Virus record (IMG/VR): IMGVR_UViG_3300042890_006316
Location: 1 to 41,544 of that record
Origin: a virus
Direction: 5' to 3' (one strand)
Length of the DNA stretch: 41,544 nucleotides
Shown here piece after piece: positions 39,331 through 41,544 of the stretch. The position numbers and the translations under genes were made by a program. Each line of letters opens with the position of its first letter. Position 1 is the first letter of the stretch. The notes under the pieces were generated by a model, which was not told the DNA's origin, did no database searches, and worked only from the letters and a program-made list of their open reading frames with translations.

Positions 39331-40074
39331 ATGGAAAAGCCTAAGTGGACGATAGGAACTGTGAATTGGAAGTCAATTGATTTCGTTGAATATCAGTTGA
39401 AATATTTTCATGAGTTTTCTGATGATTTTGAATTTTTAGTTTGTGATAATGAAAGTAATATTGAGACACAGAAATTCAAGGATCTTAAAGAGAAATATCC
39501 AAAATTGAAATGGGTTAATTCACAATGGAGGAATAGTGGTTGGGGGTCACATGGAATTGGTCTTAATCAATGTATGAAGAGGGCAGAGGGTAGATATATT
39601 TTGTTAATGGACCCAGATTTTTTTTGGATGAAGAAAAATATATTGTCATTTTTAGAAACATATTTTGAATGTGGATATCATGCTGTTGGGACAGAATATG
39701 CTGGAACTGACTTTCCGATGCCTTGGGGTGCAGCTTATATTACTGATGAAATCAGGGATTTGAATTTAATGGCAAAATCTTCTTTTTGCGAGAAATATGG
39801 AACGTGGGTATATGATAGAGATTATGATACTGGTTGGCAAATTAGAATAAGGCTTGGAAATAAACCTCATCAGGCGTTTAGACAGGTTCTTAATCAAGTG
39901 CCAGATTTGGGAAGATACAATACTGGATACTCACAAACATATGTTTATGACACAAAAGTTATTGCTCATCACTTAAAAGGTGGAAGTCAAATAGAGGGAT
40001 CTTATACGGAAGAGCAGATTTTAGAAATTAGGGGTAAATACACAGAATGGATGTGGAGTCAATTATACGATTGA
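39331..40074 (+). CDS. GT-A glycosyltransferase, paralog 1
   Basis: 247 aa. GT-A/family 2-like layout: N-terminal strand KWTIGTVNWKSIDFVEYQL, FEFLVCDNES, then ILLMDPDFFWMKK with the DxD-type metal/donor motif (MDPD), and FPMPWGAAYITDEIRDL as acceptor-side motif. No signal or membrane segment. First of three tandem paralogs (40104, 40863). AATAAATA is 4 nt before the ATG and no SD is seen. Donor and acceptor unknown; likely virion, DNA or host-surface glycan. Confidence 0.8.
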   Translation: MEKPKWTIGTVNWKSIDFVEYQLKYFHEFSDDFEFLVCDNESNIETQKFKDLKEKYPKLKWVNSQWRNSGWGSHGIGLNQCMKRAEGRYILLMDPDFFWMKKNILSFLETYFECGYHAVGTEYAGTDFPMPWGAAYITDEIRDLNLMAKSSFCEKYGTWVYDRDYDTGWQIRIRLGNKPHQAFRQVLNQVPDLGRYNTGYSQTYVYDTKVIAHHLKGGSQIEGSYTEEQILEIRGKYTEWMWSQLYD

Positions 40075-40103
40075 TTTTAATTTTTATTTCACTAAATTAG
40101 TTT

Positions 40104-40856
40104 ATGTCGAACAAATGGACAATAGCTTTAGTCAATTGGAATTCAATTGAATTTATTGAATATCACGCTAAATTTTTCCATTCATTTTCTGATGATTTTG
40201 AATTTTTAGTTTGTGATAATACAAGGCCTTATCAGTCGGAAGAGTTAGATGTTATTGCTGAAAAGTATGAAAAAGTAAAAATTATTTATCCTGATGGTAA
40301 AAACTTATCTCATGGTGGTGGAATCAATAATTGTTTAGGTGAGGCATCAGGTAAATATATTTTGATTATGGACCCAGATTTTTTCTGGATGAAGAAGTCT
40401 ATTTTAAGAGTTTTTGAGCATTATTTTGATCAGGGTTATCATGCGATTGGAACGGAATTTTGGGATCATCCATTTCCGATGCCTTGGGGAGCAGCATACT
40501 ACACTGATGAAATTCGTGATTTAGATTGTACGGCCAGAGTTGAAAAATATTGTGATAAATGTAATAATAAGCTTTTGGACAAGTGGTCTGATACTGGTTG
40601 GGAGATAAGAGTTAGGCTGCATAATCAGCCTCATTTTGGTTTTAGAAGAGTTATGTCTAAATGTGTTCCTTATATGGGAAACCATTTTTATTCATTTAAT
40701 CCAATTAGTTTTGTATATGATGGTAATTTTATTGCTCATCATTTGATGAGGGGAGAATACAAAAACACAGATTTGCATAAAGATTTTGTCAATAATGAGA
40801 TGATTATTGCGAGAAAAAAGTATATTGAATATTTCTGGAGTAATTTACAAGATTGA
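40104..40856 (+). CDS. GT-A glycosyltransferase, paralog 2
   Basis: 250 aa, same layout: KWTIALVNWNSIEFIEYH, FEFLVCDNTR, ILIMDPDFFWMKK, FPMPWGAAYYTDEIRDL. A 36-nt stretch in the N-terminal coding region (40185-40220) is identical to paralog 1 (39415-39450), so the duplication is recent. Extra Cys pair YCDKCNNKL (about 152-160) is shared with paralog 3 (CNKCNN) but not paralog 1 and may bind zinc. Starts 29 nt after paralog 1. Confidence 0.8.
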   Translation: MSNKWTIALVNWNSIEFIEYHAKFFHSFSDDFEFLVCDNTRPYQSEELDVIAEKYEKVKIIYPDGKNLSHGGGINNCLGEASGKYILIMDPDFFWMKKSILRVFEHYFDQGYHAIGTEFWDHPFPMPWGAAYYTDEIRDLDCTARVEKYCDKCNNKLLDKWSDTGWEIRVRLHNQPHFGFRRVMSKCVPYMGNHFYSFNPISFVYDGNFIAHHLMRGEYKNTDLHKDFVNNEMIIARKKYIEYFWSNLQD

Positions 40857-40862
40857 GGATTT

Positions 40863-41544
40863 ATGGCTAGGTTAAAGTGGACAATAGGAATAACGAATTG
40901 GGATTCTTTGGAATTCATACAATATCATGCAAAATATTTTCATGAATTTTGTAGTGATTTTGAGTTTATTGTTTATGACAATGAGAACATTCAAGGAACT
41001 GCTTCTTTCGATGATATTCGCAAAAAATATAATAGAACGAGAATAGTTCAGACTCCTAGTGTATCGCCGGGATGTCATGGACATGGTTTGGGATTGAATG
41101 CATGTGTTCAAATGGCTAAAGGCAAATACATTTTGCTAATGGACCCAGACTTTTTTTGGATGAAGAAAGATATATTGTCATTTTTTGAAAGTTATTTCAA
41201 GATGGGATATCATGCTATTGGCACAGAGTATTGGGGGAATACTTTCCCGATGCCTTGGGGTGCAGCTTATATTACTGATGAAATTAAAGATTTAGATTTG
41301 AGGGCCAAATCACATCCTTGTAATAAATGTAACAATTGGGTTTATGATCGTGATTATGACACTGGTTTTCAATTAAGAATAAGATTGAAGAATAAGCCAT
41401 TCTTTTTCTTTAGAGAGTCTCAAAAGAGTTCAATTCCTGATTTGGGAAAATTAAATGACATGTATTCGCAAACATTTGTGTATGATGGGCGTAACATTGC
41501 ACATCATTTAAAGGGTGGTAGTCAACCAAAGGAAGGCCAGAATA
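40863..41544 (+). CDS. GT-A glycosyltransferase, paralog 3 (partial at window end)
   Basis: 227 codons are visible and the frame is open to the window end. Begins MARLKWTIGITNWDSLEFIQ; contains FEFIVYDNEN, ILLMDPDFFWMKKD (DxD-type) and FPMPWGAAYITDEIKDL. GAGG lies 3-6 nt before the ATG, overlapping the end of paralog 2. C-terminal part HHLKGGSQPKEGQ parallels paralog 1 (HHLKGGSQIEGSY), so only about 20-25 residues are missing. Confidence 0.8.
   Translation, partial: MARLKWTIGITNWDSLEFIQYHAKYFHEFCSDFEFIVYDNENIQGTASFDDIRKKYNRTRIVQTPSVSPGCHGHGLGLNACVQMAKGKYILLMDPDFFWMKKDILSFFESYFKMGYHAIGTEYWGNTFPMPWGAAYITDEIKDLDLRAKSHPCNKCNNWVYDRDYDTGFQLRIRLKNKPFFFFRESQKSSIPDLGKLNDMYSQTFVYDGRNIAHHLKGGSQPKEGQN

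Noticed and set aside
1-41544. tRNA genes, rRNA, CRISPR arrays, insertion sequences
   Set aside because: Read for T-loop patterns, spaced direct repeats and terminal inverted repeats; none seen by eye.

Overview
This window is part of a large, AT-rich, T4-type tailed phage (myovirus-like) genome. The diagnosis rests on a contiguous head-morphogenesis block (portal gp20-like, prohead protease gp21-like, scaffold gp22-like, major capsid gp23-like; 25255-33463) and a gp17-like large terminase (12460-14361, minus strand). It also carries a phage-type primase and a Cas4/RecB-like nuclease. Most starts have Shine-Dalgarno sequences (AAGGAG type), and genes are packed with 4-nt ATGA overlaps. No tRNA, rRNA, CRISPR array or insertion sequence was seen. 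The host cannot be named from the sequence; signal peptides, a lipobox protein and GT9 heptosyltransferase-like enzymes would suit a Gram-negative host.

Layout: 6-5793 (+) holds glycosyltransferase-like genes, a probable virion protein, an actin-like ATPase, a protein made of two tandem copies of one domain, and a long charged repeat protein. 5784-8752 holds a 2OG-oxygenase-like protein and primase (-) with a divergent Cas4-like nuclease (+). 8749-10143 holds a secreted trypsin-like protease and an unknown gene. 10140-14361 (-) is the terminase-led operon ending in a 2H phosphoesterase and a tail-like protein. 14526-17524 (+) holds an M28 peptidase coupled to a ferritin-like protein, a small basic protein and an FCCH-domain virion protein. 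17692-25189 is an accessory zone: a tail-anchored protein, an M4-like metallopeptidase, a lipoprotein, an almost pure poly-aspartate protein, a papain-fold secreted protein, a methyltransferase, an M14 carboxypeptidase and a sulfotransferase. 25255-33463 is the head operon, whose portal gene is interrupted by an intein. 33633-35830 is a nuclease + adenine methyltransferase cassette directly behind the capsid terminator. 35972-41544 holds small virion-like genes, a second sulfotransferase, and three tandem paralogous glycosyltransferases, the last cut by the window edge.

How it fits together: capsid assembly and packaging enzymes form the core. Around them sit glycan-modifying enzymes (glycosyltransferases, two sulfotransferases, a methyltransferase) and at least five peptidases of different clans, most with export signals. 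Several proteins start with a motif like the T4 capsid-targeting sequence and may be packaged internal proteins. Strong intrinsic terminators lie at about 1179, 16469, 17616, 21867 and 33496. TATATA/ATAAATA boxes recur 24-60 nt upstream of transcription-unit heads and may be the phage promoters. On the plus strand G comes to exceed C from about 33.6 kb onward, which may mark a replication origin or a change of replication direction.
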